This document shows positions 5,049 through 6,128 of a stretch of 6,128 nt of DNA, one piece after another (position 1 is the stretch's first letter; every line of letters starts with the position of its first letter). Source of the stretch: Bacteroidales bacterium (GTDB taxonomy: Bacteria > Bacteroidota > Bacteroidia > Bacteroidales > FEN-979); assembly GCA_023231065.1 (NCBI GenBank), contig JALNWE010000117.1, positions 1 to 6,128 on the forward strand, given 5' to 3'. The notes below the pieces were generated by a model, which made no database searches, was not told the origin of the DNA, and was given only the letters and a program-made list of their open reading frames with translations. A program made the translations under genes and the position numbers.

Positions 5049-6128
5049 ATGAGAAAAAAGTACTTGATTTTTGTTATGATGCTGGGATTGGTTATATATA
5101 CCGGAACCAGTGTATCTGCACAAACGGATTCGCTCATTTACACCACTTCAGGTGAATTTACGGTTCCTCTTGGAGTGAATTCGGTCACCATTGAAGTTGT
5201 CGGGGCAGGAGGGAATGGCTGGAACAATGGAGGCGGCGGTGGAGGGGGCGGCGGTTATGCCAAAGGGACCTATCCTGTAGCCCCTTTATCAACATTGACT
5301 GTAACGGTTGGTATTGGTGGCGGTGGCCCAGTTAATGGTACAACCAGTGTTGGCACCCTGATTTCTGCCACGGGAGGCGCAAACGGAACTTGGGTTTCAA
5401 ATCCTGACGTTGGCGGTGGTGGCGTTGGTGGCGTTGGTTCTGGTGGTACCCTCATTAACCGGACTGGGGGAACCGGAGGTGGCGGATATTATACCTATTT
5501 TGGGGGTGGAGGAGCTGGCGCGGCTGGTTCCCTTTCAGATGGTTCGAATGGAGGTAACACGATAGTTTTCGGTGGCAATTGTAACACTCCTGGAGGCGCT
5601 GGAGGATCTGGCGGCGGAGCGCCCGGAGGCGCCGGAGGAAAAGGGGCCGGGTTCTTTGATTCGGGTTGTAACAATACAAATCCTGCCGCCAATGGCGAAA
5701 ATTATGGAGGCGCGGGAGGCGGAGGGAATGGCGCTGGCGGGGCCACAGGAACAGGCGCAGGTGGTTATTGCAAAATAAGCTGGAATGGTTCTGTCACCAA
5801 TGATTTTTCCCTGATTTCAATTGTGACGCCAAGTTCAGGTCCCGACCTTACTGCTTCAGAGATTGTGAAAGTTCAGATTGGAAATTTCGGAACCATTGCC
5901 CATTCCGATATTCCGGTCAGTTATACCATCAATGGAGGGGACCTTGTGGACGAAATCATTCCGGGGCCTTTGGCCCCTGGGGCACAGATGGAATATTCTT
6001 TTACCCATACTGCTGATCTTTCAGCAGTTCAGAGTTATGAAATAACAGCAACGGTCAGCGTAACCGGAGATGAGGACCCATCCAACGACAGTAAGACAAA
6101 AACCGTTGTCAATCTTGGAAGTCAAATA
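5049..6128 (+). CDS. Secreted Gly-rich surface protein, 3' end outside the window
   Basis: An open frame runs without a stop from ATG 5049 to the last base: 360 codons, incomplete. Residues 1-24 are a classical signal peptide (MRKK, hydrophobic core, SVSA before Gln25). A Gly-rich domain spans about 28-246. It opens with GEFTVPLGVNSVTIEVVGAG (35-54) and closes with GAGGYCKISW (237-246), the strand-loop pattern of the Gly-rich domain seen in phage fibre and bacterial surface proteins. Residues 51-240 are about 41% Gly, with nine in a row at 61-69. Cys178, Cys207 and Cys241 are the only cysteines. A beta-sandwich of CARDB/Ig-like type follows (about 252-357), with PDLTASEIVKVQIGNFG (265-281) and a closing DEDPSNDSKTKTV (341-353). 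This is a common module in Bacteroidota type IX secretion cargo, so a C-terminal sorting domain is expected off-window but not seen. ATG 5001 in the same frame would add 16 residues, but 5049 gives the better signal peptide. A structural or adhesive surface role is inferred. Confidence 0.85.
   Translation, partial: MRKKYLIFVMMLGLVIYTGTSVSAQTDSLIYTTSGEFTVPLGVNSVTIEVVGAGGNGWNNGGGGGGGGGYAKGTYPVAPLSTLTVTVGIGGGGPVNGTTSVGTLISATGGANGTWVSNPDVGGGGVGGVGSGGTLINRTGGTGGGGYYTYFGGGGAGAAGSLSDGSNGGNTIVFGGNCNTPGGAGGSGGGAPGGAGGKGAGFFDSGCNNTNPAANGENYGGAGGGGNGAGGATGTGAGGYCKISWNGSVTNDFSLISIVTPSSGPDLTASEIVKVQIGNFGTIAHSDIPVSYTINGGDLVDEIIPGPLAPGAQMEYSFTHTADLSAVQSYEITATVSVTGDEDPSNDSKTKTVVNLGSQI

Noticed and set aside
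5270..5692. Minus-strand Pro-rich frames opposite the Gly-rich gene
   Set aside because: Gly codons (GGN) read as Pro/Ala/Thr-type codons on the other strand, which removes stops and creates long shadow frames. No start context or domain supports them.
5572..5778. 68-codon + strand frame inside the Gly-rich gene
   Set aside because: This is a frame shadow of the GC-rich Gly codons. The main frame is continuous and carries a signal peptide and recognisable domains.

Overview
The window reads as chromosomal DNA from a member of the Bacteroidota, most likely a Bacteroidales-like or environmental lineage. Four things point there: a Bacteroidota-style WaaA (FVKYDFWYN in place of the proteobacterial VETELWPN-type segment); two matches to the Bacteroidota promoter -7 element TAnnTTTG, with few good Shine-Dalgarno sequences; a TPR-containing, signal-peptide-bearing histidine kinase paired with a NarL-type regulator; and a secreted Gly-rich protein with an extracellular beta-sandwich repeat of the kind found in type IX secretion cargo. 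All genes are on the + strand. No tRNA, rRNA, CRISPR array, insertion sequence or phage gene was found.

Layout: (1) 1-56, an 8-bp tandem repeat (seven CACATCAG/A units) that touches the left edge and stops just before the ribosome-binding site of the next gene. (2) 67-1326, waaA/kdtA, the Kdo transferase of lipid A-core synthesis. (3) 1327-1449, a spacer with a TAnnTTTG promoter element, then 1450-2097, an outer-surface lipoprotein of unknown role with a Tyr-rich tract, closed by a strong bidirectional hairpin terminator (2117-2142). (4) 2161-4170 and 4157-4822, a two-component system whose genes overlap by 14 bp: a periplasmic-TPR HisKA_3 sensor kinase and a NarL/FixJ response regulator. (5) 4823-5048, a regulatory spacer with a 5-2-5 dyad, a T8 tract and a perfect TAnnTTTG element, followed by a leader of about 100 nt that holds a 28-codon open frame. 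(6) 5049 to the right edge, the start of a large secreted Gly-rich protein gene that has no stop codon within the window (360 codons seen).

How they may work together: WaaA is a housekeeping envelope enzyme, and the lipoprotein has its own promoter and terminator, so neither need be linked to what follows. The kinase and regulator are clearly one unit. The Gly-rich surface protein directly downstream has its own promoter with a dyad centred about 45 bp upstream of the predicted transcription start, where a response regulator could activate. It is therefore a reasonable, unproven candidate target. I see no clear evidence of a wholly new system. The points most worth following are the possible sensor-to-surface-protein link, the incomplete Gly-rich protein and the repeat abutting waaA.
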